Shown here piece by piece: positions 1 to 7,616 of a stretch of 64,000 nucleotides of DNA. The position numbers were made by a program, and so were the translations under genes. Each line of letters opens with the position of its first letter. Within the stretch, counting starts at the first letter, position 1. The stretch is from the NCBI RefSeq assembly GCF_004366075.1, contig NZ_SODU01000001.1:2563134-2627133 (forward strand), written 5' to 3'. The notes under the pieces were generated by a model. It saw nothing but the letters and a program-made list of their open reading frames with translations, ran no database searches and was not told where the DNA came from. The stretch is from Kribbella pratensis. GTDB lineage: Bacteria > Actinomycetota > Actinomycetes > Propionibacteriales > Kribbellaceae.

Positions 1-1487
1 CCACGAAGCTCTGCGTCCTCACCGGACGCTCTGGGCGCCAGCACCCACGTGTCCTTGGACCCGCCGCCTTGTGACGAGTTGACGATCAGGCTGCCCTCGG
101 GAATCGCCACCCTGGTCAGTCCACCTGGCAGAACGAACACGTCCTCGCCGTCGTTGACCGCGAACGGCCTCAGGTCCACATGTCGTGGCTGCAGCCGTTC
201 ACCCACCTTCGTCGGCACAGTGGACAGCTGTACGACGGGTTGCGCGATCCAGCCCCGTGGGTTGGCCCTGATGCGCCTCCGCTGTGCCTGGAGCTCCTTG
301 GGCGAGGCATCCGGCCCGAACACGATGCCGTACCCACCAGAGCCCTCTACCGGCTTGGTGACCAGCTCGTCCAGGCGGTCCAGTACTTCAGCATGCTCTG
401 CGGGCAGCCAGCACCGGTACGTGTCGACGTTCGGCAGCAGCGGCGTTTCGCCCAGGTAGTACTTGAGGATCTCCGGAAGGTACGTGTAGATCAGCTTGTC
501 GTCACCGACACCGTTGCCGATCGCATTGGCGATCACCACGTTTCCTGCGCGCGCCGCGTTCACCAGACCCGCCACACCGAGCACGGAGTCCGGAACGAAC
601 TGCACCGGGTCCAGGAACTCGTCGTCGATCCGCCGGTAGATCACGTCGACGCGCTGCTCGCCTTCTGTCGTCCGCAGGTAGATGACGTTGTTGCGGGCCA
701 ACAGGTCCCGCCCCTCGACCAGCTCCACCCCCATCTGCCGTGCCAGCAGCGAGTGCTCGAAGTACGCCGAGTTGTAGACACCTGGTGTCAGTACGACGAC
801 GTTCGGGTCAGTCACGCCGGGTGCCGCGGCCCGCAGCGAGCGGAGGAGGTGTACGGCGTAGTCGCCGACCGCACGGACCCGGTGCTTGGCGAACAGGTCC
901 GGGAACACGCGTGCCATCGTCCGGCGGTTCTCCATCACGTACGAGACCCCGGACGGGCTCCGCAGGTTGTCCTCGAGCACCCGGAAGTCGCCCTGCTCGT
1001 CACGCACCACGTCGATCCCGGCCACGTGGATGCGGACACCGTTCGGCGGTGCGATACCGGCTGCCTGCCGGTGGAAGTGCTCACAGGAGGTGATCAGCCG
1101 GCGTGGCAGTACGCCGTCCGCAACGATCTGCTGCTCGCCGTAGATGTCGGCCAGGAACGCCTCCAGTGCCCGCACCCGCTGTACGACGCCACGCTCCAGC
1201 CGCGACCACTCCGACGCCGTGATCACCCGCGGCACCAGGTCCAGCGGGAACGGCCGCTCCTCCCCTGACAGGCTGAACGTGATCCCCTGGTCGACGAGCG
1301 CCCGGTCGAGCGCCTCGGACCGAGTAGTCAGGTCCGCGGGCTGCAACGGCTGTAACGAGTCGTGCAGCCGCTTGTACGCCGTACGCACGCCGTCGACCGG
1401 ATCGAACATCTCGTCGTACGCCCCGGCATGCGGACGACGCGGGTCGAGGTAGCCGTCGAACAACTGGCGGGAGGATGCGCGGCTCAT
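1..1487 (-). CDS. Circularly permuted ATP-grasp protein (COG2308/DUF404-DUF407 type), 3' end outside window
   Basis: At least 495 codons are read from an ATG at 1487 down to the left window edge, so the C-terminus is missing. The translation matches the circularly permuted type 2 ATP-grasp proteins of actinobacteria and proteobacteria. These are predicted ATP-dependent carboxylate-amine ligases, usually encoded with an alpha-E domain protein and a transglutaminase-like protein. Visible landmarks are a segment with PNGVRIHVAGIDVVRD, then LEDNLRSPSGVSYV, the ANAIGNGVGDDK nucleotide-loop-like stretch and the TKPVEGSGGYG glycine-rich loop. Those partners would lie to the left of this window. The substrate is unknown for most family members. 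Family assignment is confident; function is not. Confidence 0.85.
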   Translation of the reverse strand, partial: MSRASSRQLFDGYLDPRRPHAGAYDEMFDPVDGVRTAYKRLHDSLQPLQPADLTTRSEALDRALVDQGITFSLSGEERPFPLDLVPRVITASEWSRLERGVVQRVRALEAFLADIYGEQQIVADGVLPRRLITSCEHFHRQAAGIAPPNGVRIHVAGIDVVRDEQGDFRVLEDNLRSPSGVSYVMENRRTMARVFPDLFAKHRVRAVGDYAVHLLRSLRAAAPGVTDPNVVVLTPGVYNSAYFEHSLLARQMGVELVEGRDLLARNNVIYLRTTEGEQRVDVIYRRIDDEFLDPVQFVPDSVLGVAGLVNAARAGNVVIANAIGNGVGDDKLIYTYLPEILKYYLGETPLLPNVDTYRCWLPAEHAEVLDRLDELVTKPVEGSGGYGIVFGPDASPKELQAQRRRIRANPRGWIAQPVVQLSTVPTKVGERLQPRHVDLRPFAVNDGEDVFVLPGGLTRVAIPEGSLIVNSSQGGGSKDTWVLAPRASGEDAELR

Positions 1488-1587
1488 CTGCGCATCTTCA
1501 CCCACCCAGCCGCCGCTCGCACCCCGAAAGGGCCTAGTTCTTCCGCACGTAACATTGCGCCCAGTAGACCTACCCGTGGAGGACCTG

Positions 1588-2055
1588 ATGTCCGATCGTC
1601 TGTCCGTTGGCGACACCGCCCCCGACTTCACCCTGCCCGATGCCGACGGCAACGAGGTGGCACTCGCGGACCTGCGCGGAAAGAACGTGATCGTCTACTT
1701 CTATCCGGCCGCGATGACGCCGGGCTGCACCAAGCAGGCCTGCGACTTCCGGGACTCGCTCGACTCGCTACAGGCCGCTGGGTACGCCGTACTCGGGATC
1801 TCCCCCGACAAGCCGGCCAAGCTGGCGAAGTTCCGGGACCGCGACGGCGTGACGTTCCCGCTGCTCAGCGACCCGGACAAGGAGGTCCTGCAGGCGTACG
1901 GCGCGTTCGGCGAGAAGACCATGTACGGGAAGAAGGTGACCGGGGTGATCCGGTCCACGTTCGTCGTCGACCCCGAGGGGAAGGTCGCGGTCGCGCAGTA
2001 CAACGTGAAGGCGACCGGCCACGTCGCCAAGCTGCGCCGCGACCTGGGCCTGTGA
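1588..2055 (+). CDS. bcp: Thioredoxin-dependent peroxiredoxin, Bcp/PrxQ type
   Basis: This 155-aa cytosolic thiol peroxidase reduces H2O2 and organic hydroperoxides, using thioredoxin-like donors. The AhpC/TSA fold spans almost the whole protein. The peroxidatic cysteine is C47 in MTPGCTKQACDF and the resolving cysteine is C52, five residues on, which is the atypical two-Cys Bcp arrangement. I chose the ATG at 1588 over the upstream GTG/TTG-type start near 1555 because GGAGG lies at 1578-1582 and the protein then starts at the usual family N-terminus (MSDRLSVGDTAPDF). It is divergent from the ATP-grasp gene. Its last codons form part of a 13-bp tandem repeat. Confidence 0.93.
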   Translation: MSDRLSVGDTAPDFTLPDADGNEVALADLRGKNVIVYFYPAAMTPGCTKQACDFRDSLDSLQAAGYAVLGISPDKPAKLAKFRDRDGVTFPLLSDPDKEVLQAYGAFGEKTMYGKKVTGVIRSTFVVDPEGKVAVAQYNVKATGHVAKLRRDLGL

Positions 2056-2090
2056 CCTGAGCCTGTGACCTGAGATGGTGACCTGAGATT
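2039..2090 (+). repeat. 13-bp tandem repeat, four units, across the bcp stop codon
   Basis: Four consecutive 13-bp units start at 2039, 2052, 2065 and 2078. The last three begin with GTGACCTGAG and differ only in their final three bases; the first, which is coding, carries two changes. The bcp stop codon is the TGA inside the second unit. The pattern fits replication slippage that copied the end of the gene into the downstream region. Confidence 0.8.
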
Positions 2091-2133
2091 GTGAAAAGGC
2101 ACCTCACCGTGGGCGTTTCCGGAGGGAAACCTT

Positions 2134-2168
2134 CGACCGTTTCATGCACTTGGTCCATGGAACGGTCG
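2134..2168 (+). terminator. 13-bp stem-loop downstream of bcp, possible terminator
   Basis: Bases 2134-2146 pair with 2156-2168 over 13 bp with one G-U pair, leaving a 9-nt loop. Only a short T run (TTT at 2169-2171) follows, so intrinsic termination is plausible but not certain. Actinobacterial terminators often lack a strong U tract. It lies between bcp and the Crp-like site of the next gene. Confidence 0.5.
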
Positions 2169-2185
2169 TTTAAGCAAACCATCGC

Positions 2186-2201
2186 TGTGATTTGGGTCAC
2201 A
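2186..2201 (+). promoter_or_regulatory. Crp/GlxR-type cAMP receptor protein site
   Basis: TGTGATTTGGGTCACA matches the consensus TGTGA-N6-TCACA exactly, with both half-sites perfect. It lies about 200 bp upstream of the VWA protein start at 2398, in an otherwise gene-free stretch (2056-2397) whose AT content is higher than the flanks. Crp family proteins of actinobacteria use this palindrome. The regulator itself is not in the window. Confidence 0.7.
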
Positions 2202-2397
2202 CAAACATCTCAGCGGATCGCAGCGGAGTCGGCACTCTCGGTGAGTTTTTAAGCGTTCCTGTGAAAGAGCGGTACTCCGGGGACGGTTCCGGTTCAGCGA
2301 CGGGTGTGTCACGACCGTCGGCGGCCTTCGCCGTGACGTGCGGAAACCGGGTAATCTGCGCGCGCAGTCTGCCTCTGGGAGGGAGGGACCTGCCGCG

Positions 2398-4050
2398 ATG
2401 GGAAAACATTCCTCTGCGGTGACGCGAAGTAACAACAACCGTCGCTCGGTGTACATCACCGCGGTCGGGCTACTGGTGCTGTCGTTGGGCGCCGTCTTCG
2501 TAGTCCGGTCCTTCGGGTCCGAGGCGGGCGCCGACGGGTTCCTCGGCGGCGGCAAGGCCTGCGCCGACCCGACACAGATCCAGCTGGCCACGACGCCCGA
2601 GTTGCAGTCCCCGCTCGAAGCCGCGGCCAAGTCGCTCGCGGCCAAGGGCGGCAAGGACGGCACCCCGTGCCTGCAGGTCACGGTCAGCTCGGCGCCGTCG
2701 GCACAGATCGCGAGGGACGTCGCGCACGGCAGCGACAACCGGCCGGACCTGTGGGTCCCGGACTCCTCGCTGTGGGTCGCGCAGGCCGACGACGGCCAGA
2801 GCGTCCCGAGCATCGCGGTGGCCTCCGTCGCCACGTCGCCGATGGTCATCGTCGGCCGGCGCGACAACTTCGCCGACACCTCGTCCTGGCTACGCATCAT
2901 GGCCGCGAACCAGCCGGCACTGCTCGACCCGCTGAACACCACTCCCGGCGCACTCACATTGCTGGCGGTGCAGAGCGAGCGGCAGAAGACGTCGGCCTCC
3001 GACGGTCAGGTGTCGCAGTTGATCGTTCCGCTGGCCCAGCGACTCGGGTCGATGGCCAAGCCGTACACGGACGTCAGCGCGCTGTTCGGTCGCGCCGACC
3101 AGGACGGCAGCAAGATCGTCGTACCGGCGTCCGAGCAGAGTTTCGTGAAGTACCAGGAGGAGCACCCTGAGGCGCAACTCCGGGCGATCCAGCCGGACAC
3201 CGGCACGCTGTACCTGGACTACCCGATCGTGGTCACGGCCAAGTCCGACGCCGAAGCGGCGAACGACGCGGCTCAGGCGCTGGCCACCGAACTGCTGACC
3301 GACAGCGCCGCACAGGCGCGCGACCAGGCAGGCTTCCGGGACACCACGCTGAACCCGCTCGGCGGCGGTCGCGGCGTCGGCGACGTGAACCAGCTGACCA
3401 AGCCGACCAGCGAGGCGATCGACACCACGCTGCAGAACTGGACCCGGCTGTCGCTGTCCACGCACTCGCTGGCGGTCATCGACATCTCCGGTTCGATGGC
3501 GGAGAAGGTCGGCGCCAAGACCCGGATGCAGCTCACGATCGAAGCCGCGATCGGCGGCCTGAACCTGTTCCCGGACAGCGCCCAGCTCGGCCTGTGGACG
3601 TTCTCCACGAACATCGGCGCGGACAAGGCCGACTTCAAACCGCTGGTGCCGATCGCTCCGCTGTCGCAACGGCAGCGCGGAAAGATCGTCGAGCAACTGA
3701 AGATCCAGCACCCGATCCCGAACGGCGGCACCGGGCTGTACGACACCGCGATCGCCGCGGTCCGCCAGGTCCGGCAGGAGTACAAGGCGACCGCGGTCAA
3801 CACGGTCCTGCTGTTCACCGACGGCAAGAACGACGACCCCGGGAGCCCGACGCTGGCCGAGGCCGTCCAGGCGCTCAAGGCCCAGCAGGACCCGTCCCGC
3901 CCGGTCCGCATCATCGCCCTGGGCATGGGCCCCGAGGCGAACGCCGACGAACTCGCTGCGCTGGCCGGAGCCACCGGCGGCGCGTCGTACGTCGCCCGCA
4001 ACCCCGGCGACCTGAAGAACGTCTTCATCGACGCCCTCCAGAGCCGCTGA
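2398..4050 (+). CDS. Membrane-anchored substrate-binding domain plus von Willebrand factor A protein
   Basis: This 550-aa protein has a basic N-terminus and one hydrophobic segment at about residues 17-37, so it is a signal-anchored or cleaved extracellular protein. Residues of about 55-340 look like a periplasmic-binding-protein fold (SBP_bac_11-like), and residues of about 355-550 are a VWA domain. The metal-ion-dependent adhesion site is complete: D362-I-S364-G-S366, T445 in NGGTGLYD and D475 in FTDGKND. The ATG at 2398 is preferred over upstream starts because a GGGAGGGAGGGA ribosome-binding site ends nine bases before it. The function is unknown; adhesion or ligand-dependent signalling at the cell surface is inference. 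A consensus Crp site lies upstream, suggesting cAMP control. Confidence 0.85.
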   Translation: MGKHSSAVTRSNNNRRSVYITAVGLLVLSLGAVFVVRSFGSEAGADGFLGGGKACADPTQIQLATTPELQSPLEAAAKSLAAKGGKDGTPCLQVTVSSAPSAQIARDVAHGSDNRPDLWVPDSSLWVAQADDGQSVPSIAVASVATSPMVIVGRRDNFADTSSWLRIMAANQPALLDPLNTTPGALTLLAVQSERQKTSASDGQVSQLIVPLAQRLGSMAKPYTDVSALFGRADQDGSKIVVPASEQSFVKYQEEHPEAQLRAIQPDTGTLYLDYPIVVTAKSDAEAANDAAQALATELLTDSAAQARDQAGFRDTTLNPLGGGRGVGDVNQLTKPTSEAIDTTLQNWTRLSLSTHSLAVIDISGSMAEKVGAKTRMQLTIEAAIGGLNLFPDSAQLGLWTFSTNIGADKADFKPLVPIAPLSQRQRGKIVEQLKIQHPIPNGGTGLYDTAIAAVRQVRQEYKATAVNTVLLFTDGKNDDPGSPTLAEAVQALKAQQDPSRPVRIIALGMGPEANADELAALAGATGGASYVARNPGDLKNVFIDALQSR

Positions 4051-4112
4051 CCCCACCGAAGGCCGACGCCTCCCCTAGGATGTCTACCCAGGGGAGGCAC
4101 CAGCCCTCCTCA

Positions 4113-4193
4113 GCCAGAGTGGTGGAACGGCAGACACACCGGCTTTAGGTGCCGGCGCCCCCGGGCGTGCGGGTTCAACTCCCGCCTCTGGCA
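4113..4193 (+). tRNA. tRNA-Leu (anticodon UAG)
   Basis: A complete class II tRNA can be folded by hand. The acceptor stem GCCAGAG (4113-4119) pairs with CTCTGGC (4186-4192). There is a D arm, an anticodon stem CCGGC/GCCGG around the loop TTTAGGT with anticodon TAG, a long variable arm typical of leucine tRNAs, and a T arm GCGGG-TTCAACT-CCCGC. The discriminator base is A4193. CCA is not encoded. A TAGGAT -10-like hexamer at 4076-4081 could drive it. It reads CUA and probably CUG leucine codons. Confidence 0.97.
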
Positions 4194-4229
4194 CAACCAG
4201 TAGAACCTCCGGCCGCAGGCCGTCGCGCG

Positions 4230-5372
4230 TTAGATGCGGACGGTGCCTGCGGTGCCGTTGAGGGTGGTTGGGGTGTTGTCGGGGATTCGGGTTGTGGCTT
4301 CAGGAACGGCCAGGACTGCGGGGATGCCTTGTTCTCGGGCGACTATGGCGGCGTGGGACAGGAGGCCGCCTTGTTCGGTGATTACGCCGGCGGCTATGGA
4401 CAGGAGAGGGGTCCAGGCGGGGTCGGTGAAGGGGCAGATGAGGATGTCACCGGGGTGGACGGTGGGGAAGTCGGCTGGGCCGCGGACGACTCTGGCGGGG
4501 CCGATTGCGGTGCCGTGGCTGCCTGGCACGCCGACCAGTAGGTTGCGGTCGCCGGTGGGGAGTGCGGGGGCAGCGGGGGGTTGGGTTGTGATGGGGCGGG
4601 ATTGTAGGAGCCAGGGGGTGTTGGTGGTTACGGACCATTCGATGTCTTGAGGGCTGCCTAGGACCGTGGTGACTGTTTGGGCTAACGCTGCCAGTTGTAC
4701 GGCGGTGGCGTCGGAGAGGGTCGGCGTACGGCGTTGAGCGGTGGGGACCTGGCGGACGGTCAGGGCTGAGCCTCGGCGGTCGAGGGACGTTAGTTTGTTG
4801 GCGATTGTGTGGGTGACTATGCCGTCTGGGGTGACCTGGTAGCGGTCGGCGGTTACGCGGCCTTCTACGACGCTGGGGCCCAGGCCCCAGGAGGCCTCTA
4901 TCAGCGTGGGGCCGTTTGCGCTGGTGAACATCACGCCGGAGATGTCCGCGTCCAGGTGGCGCTGAATGATCACGGCCATCGCCGGTGCCTCGGAGCCGCT
5001 GCGGTACGCCGTTGCGCGTGGGGACCACACGGACGCCCAGCAGGCGCGTACGGCGTCGACGATCGCATCGATCCCTTGTACGCCGAGGAAGCTGTCGTGC
5101 TGCCCCGCTGCCGATGCGAGCGCGGTGTCCTCGTTCGCGGCCGACGACCGGACGGCGACCGGCGGATCACCCACGCTCGCAAGCCACCGCGAGAGCTCGC
5201 CGACGAGCTTGTCCGGCAGCCCATCGACGGGCCTGCCCGGCACAGCCTGCTGAGCATCGAACGGGATGACGATGCCTTCGGGGACCGGTAGGGCGTTGCG
5301 GAGGAGGGTGGCGAGGGTGGCTGCTTTGGCGCCGCACCGGTCGGTGGTTGCGTCCGCGAGCGGCACCAGCAT
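4230..5372 (-). CDS. PEP-synthase-like two-domain protein (ATP-binding PPDK_N plus mobile histidine domain)
   Basis: This 380-aa protein starts with the ATP-grasp-type nucleotide-binding domain of PEP synthase/pyruvate phosphate dikinase (MLVPLADATTDRCGAKAATL onward, to about residue 280). It ends with the swivelling phosphohistidine domain, whose expected catalytic histidine is H340 in GGLLSHAAIVARE. Pyruvate-binding and rifampicin-binding domains are absent; PEP synthase and rifampicin phosphotransferase are roughly twice this length. By family logic it would use ATP to phosphorylate His340 and pass the phosphate to an unknown small molecule. It is divergent from a DNA-binding gene across a symmetric operator. 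Its 3' end uses markedly more A/C-ending codons than its 5' end. It could be an antibiotic phosphotransferase relative. Confidence 0.85.
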   Translation of the reverse strand: MLVPLADATTDRCGAKAATLATLLRNALPVPEGIVIPFDAQQAVPGRPVDGLPDKLVGELSRWLASVGDPPVAVRSSAANEDTALASAAGQHDSFLGVQGIDAIVDAVRACWASVWSPRATAYRSGSEAPAMAVIIQRHLDADISGVMFTSANGPTLIEASWGLGPSVVEGRVTADRYQVTPDGIVTHTIANKLTSLDRRGSALTVRQVPTAQRRTPTLSDATAVQLAALAQTVTTVLGSPQDIEWSVTTNTPWLLQSRPITTQPPAAPALPTGDRNLLVGVPGSHGTAIGPARVVRGPADFPTVHPGDILICPFTDPAWTPLLSIAAGVITEQGGLLSHAAIVAREQGIPAVLAVPEATTRIPDNTPTTLNGTAGTVRI

Positions 5373-5383
5373 ACGAGGCTCCT

Positions 5384-5428
5384 ATCAACGAAACGTTGAC
5401 AACGGAATGTTGACAACGTTCTGTTGAT
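5384..5428. promoter_or_regulatory. Four-site dyad-symmetric operator between divergent genes
   Basis: Two copies of the 9-bp palindrome GTTGACAAC (5395-5403, 5409-5417) lie 14 bp apart. They are flanked at the same 14-bp period by the outward half-sites ATCAAC (5384-5389) and GTTGAT (5423-5428). The whole array is symmetric about position 5406. Each full palindrome contains TTGACA, a consensus -35 hexamer, so bound regulator would cover promoter elements. It probably controls both the PEP-utilising enzyme and the DNA-binding protein gene. Confidence 0.7.
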
Positions 5429-5444
5429 GATCCACTGTAGGTGG

Positions 5445-5828
5445 ATGCGACGCAAGCAGGACGCGGGGGCGACCGCGGACCAGGAACAGGCCGAACGCCA
5501 GCGCGAGGCCCGGGAGCAACTACTCGCCCTGGGCGCGAAGGACCTGCCGGCCCGGCCGTGGCGACCGGCGCCGATCCCCTTGTCTGCGGTGGATTTCACG
5601 CAGTTCGCGGCCTGGCGAGCGTCCGAACTGAGCGACGACGATCTGCTAGCGGCGCTAGCGTTGTTGCCGGCTGCTCGGGCGGAGGTCGACGAGGTCGAGG
5701 CCGGCCTGCTGTTCATGGCCAGGAGCGCGGGGCTGACCTGGGCGGAAATGGCCGATGCGATGGGGTTCAGCTCGCCGCAGGCCTGTCAGCAGCGGTTCAA
5801 CCGGCTGTCCGCACGGCAGGACACCTGA
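5445..5828 (+). CDS. Small helix-turn-helix DNA-binding protein
   Basis: This protein is about 127 aa. The N-terminal third is charged and probably helical. The C-terminus (GLTWAEMADAMGFSSPQACQQRF) reads as a helix-turn-helix of a type common in small actinobacterial DNA-binding proteins. The ATG at 5445 is preferred: the in-frame ATG at 5427 and TTG at 5424 lie inside the operator. A clear Shine-Dalgarno sequence is lacking at 5445, so the mRNA may be leaderless. The next gene overlaps its stop by one base (TGATG), implying translational coupling. It most likely binds the adjacent palindromes and regulates itself and the divergent enzyme; this is inference from position. Confidence 0.75.
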   Translation: MRRKQDAGATADQEQAERQREAREQLLALGAKDLPARPWRPAPIPLSAVDFTQFAAWRASELSDDDLLAALALLPAARAEVDEVEAGLLFMARSAGLTWAEMADAMGFSSPQACQQRFNRLSARQDT

Positions 5829-6421
5829 TGCACCTCGTACTGCATGCAGTCCGCCTGCTGGGGTTCGCGGACACGAAGGCGATCGCGCGACGTTTTGACC
5901 TGCAGGGCGTCGAGGAGGTCTTGAAGGACGCCGAGGCACGCGGGTGGGCGACGTACAGCAGCTTCGCAGGTACGTCGGGTTGGTCGCTCACCGAAGCGGG
6001 TCGCGCGGAGAACGAGCGCCTGCTCAAGGCGGAGCTCACCGACGTGGACGCGATCAGGAAGGTGTACGCCGACTTCTTGCCGCTGAACGGCATGTTGCAG
6101 CAGGCCTGCACCGACTGGCAACTGCGGCCGGTGGACGGTGATCCGCTGGCGGCAAATGATCACTCTGACGCCGCCTGGGATGCCGGGGTGCTGCACGAAC
6201 TCAAGGTGATCGATGGAGCGCTCGGGAGCATCACCCGGCGGTTGACGGACGTGTTGCCGCGATTCGACGGGTATGACCGGCGGTTCTCACAAGCGCTGGC
6301 ACGCGCCACCGCAGGCGAGACCGCGTGGGTCGACCGCAGCGACGTCGACTCCTGCCACCGCGTCTGGTTCGAACTCCACGAGGACCTCCTCGCCACCCTC
6401 AACCTCCACCGCGGCGACTAG
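5828..6421 (+). CDS. Uncharacterised protein with winged-helix-like N-terminus
   Basis: This 197-aa protein has no signal peptide or membrane segment. Residues 1-65 (MHLVLHAVRLLGFADTKAIA onward, with a GWSLTEAGRAENE wing-like strand) resemble a winged-helix fold. The remainder is helical and acidic and matches no family I recognise. Its ATG overlaps the upstream stop by one base, so it is co-translated with the small DNA-binding protein and probably works with it or with the divergent PEP-utilising enzyme. It might supply a regulatory or substrate-recognition role; nothing in the sequence proves that. It ends convergently with the ASCH-domain gene, sharing bases of the stop codon. Confidence 0.75.
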   Translation: MHLVLHAVRLLGFADTKAIARRFDLQGVEEVLKDAEARGWATYSSFAGTSGWSLTEAGRAENERLLKAELTDVDAIRKVYADFLPLNGMLQQACTDWQLRPVDGDPLAANDHSDAAWDAGVLHELKVIDGALGSITRRLTDVLPRFDGYDRRFSQALARATAGETAWVDRSDVDSCHRVWFELHEDLLATLNLHRGD

Positions 6422-7008
6422 TTGCCCAACGCATCCAGGTAGGCCGCACCACGGGGGGTGAGGCGGTAGCCGACCTCGAGGCTGTGGGTGAGGCCCAGGT
6501 TCTTGAGTTTCCGTACGTCGAGCTTGAACGGTGCTGTCTCGCGCCCGACGGACGCGGCGAGGTCCGCCGCCCGGGTGGCCGGCCTGGACTCGATCAGGCG
6601 AAGCGTCTGCTCGGTCCAGGGCCCGTGGTGGCTGAGCTGGTCGAACTGGGCCAGCCGCGTTCGCAGGTCGTCCAGGTCCTCCGGGGTCAACGACGACTGG
6701 GCAGCCAGCTCCTCGCGCGGATCCGGGCCCTCGACCAGGTGGAAGCGGATCAGGAACGTCGGCAACGTGTCATCGCCCCGCAGCCGGCGCCGCACGTCCT
6801 TCGCGTTCTGACGGTCGGCGAGTACCAGGTCCGGGTCGTTGTCGACGATCAGGTCCGGGTTCACCTGGCGGATGCTGTCGATCTCGATCCGGCCCGCGTT
6901 CGTCCGGTAGATCCGCCCCTCGACCACCCGCGGCTCGGCCCACCGCCGGTACGCCACGGTGATCCGCCCGCTCTCGACGCCGTCCTTGTCCGTTCCAGCG
7001 AACAACAT
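6418..7008 (-). CDS. ASCH-domain (PUA-like) protein with C-terminal winged-helix region
   Basis: This 196-aa protein begins MLFAGTDKDGVESGRITVAY, whose pattern and following beta-rich segment to about residue 110 fit the ASCH domain. That domain is a PUA-like fold predicted to bind RNA or act on modified nucleosides. The C-terminal 80 residues (PWTEQTLRLIESRPATRAAD to GYRLTPRGAAYLDAL) look like a winged helix. The ATG at 7008 is two bases after the rdgB stop, so it is the third gene of an rph-rdgB operon. A longer frame extends upstream but only overlaps rdgB. A role in nucleotide quality control or RNA metabolism is suggested by the neighbours only. Confidence 0.75.
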   Translation of the reverse strand: MLFAGTDKDGVESGRITVAYRRWAEPRVVEGRIYRTNAGRIEIDSIRQVNPDLIVDNDPDLVLADRQNAKDVRRRLRGDDTLPTFLIRFHLVEGPDPREELAAQSSLTPEDLDDLRTRLAQFDQLSHHGPWTEQTLRLIESRPATRAADLAASVGRETAPFKLDVRKLKNLGLTHSLEVGYRLTPRGAAYLDALGN

Positions 7009-7010
7009 CT

Positions 7011-7616
7011 CTAGCTCCCCAACGCCTTCGCCACGATCGGGGCCAGTGCGCGCAACGCCTTGCCGCGGTGGCTGATCGCGTCCTTCTCCTCGATCGACAG
7101 CTCCGCGGTCGTGCGGTCGTATCCCTCGGCCTGGAACAGTACGTCGTACCCGAACCCGCCGGTCCCCCGCAGCGAGCGGATCACCGACCCGCGCATCTCG
7201 CCCAGCACCAGTTCCTCCGGCCCGTCCGGCCGGACGAACGCGACCGCCGCCACGAACGACGCACCGCGACGCTCGTCCGGTACGTCCTCCAGCTGCCCGA
7301 GCAGCAGCAGGTTGTTCGCGTGGTTGTCCTTCGCCGGCCCCGACCAGCGCGCCGACAGCACGCCGGGCATCCCGTTCAGTGCGTCCACGCAGATCCCGCT
7401 GTCGTCGGCGATCGACGGCAGCCCGGTCGCGGCGAGCGCGGCCCGTGCCTTGAGCAGCGCGTTCCCCTCGAACGTCGGTTCGGTCTCGGCCGGTTCGTCG
7501 TACGGCGGTACGTCGCCGAGCCCGAGCACCTCGATCCCGGGCACGATCGGCGTCAGGATCCGCCGCAGCTCCTCGAGCTTCTTCTTGTTGTTCGAGGCAA
7601 GCAGTACACGACTCAC
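7011..7616 (-). CDS. rdgB: XTP/dITP diphosphohydrolase (non-canonical purine NTP pyrophosphatase)
   Basis: This 201-aa Ham1/RdgB-family enzyme hydrolyses dITP, ITP and XTP to monophosphates, keeping deaminated purines out of DNA and RNA. The N-terminal [18 protein letters not shown] is the family nucleotide-binding signature. [13 protein letters not shown] and [11 protein letters not shown] are the conserved catalytic and metal-binding segments, and [10 protein letters not shown] closes the domain. Length is typical. It starts with GTG at 7616 and overlaps the rph stop by four bases (GTGA), so the two are translationally coupled. The rph-rdgB pair is conserved across actinobacteria (Rv1340-Rv1341 in M. 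tuberculosis). Confidence 0.95.
   Translation of the reverse strand: MSRVLLASNNKKKLEELRRILTPIVPGIEVLGLGDVPPYDEPAETEPTFEGNALLKARAALAATGLPSIADDSGICVDALNGMPGVLSARWSGPAKDNHANNLLLLGQLEDVPDERRGASFVAAVAFVRPDGPEELVLGEMRGSVIRSLRGTGGFGYDVLFQAEGYDRTTAELSIEEKDAISHRGKALRALAPIVAKALGS

Noticed and set aside
5395..5417. The two TTGACA hexamers considered as ordinary tandem -35 promoter boxes
   Set aside because: The exact 14-bp period, the palindromic form and the flanking half-sites with overall symmetry are better explained as an operator. Promoter overlap remains possible.
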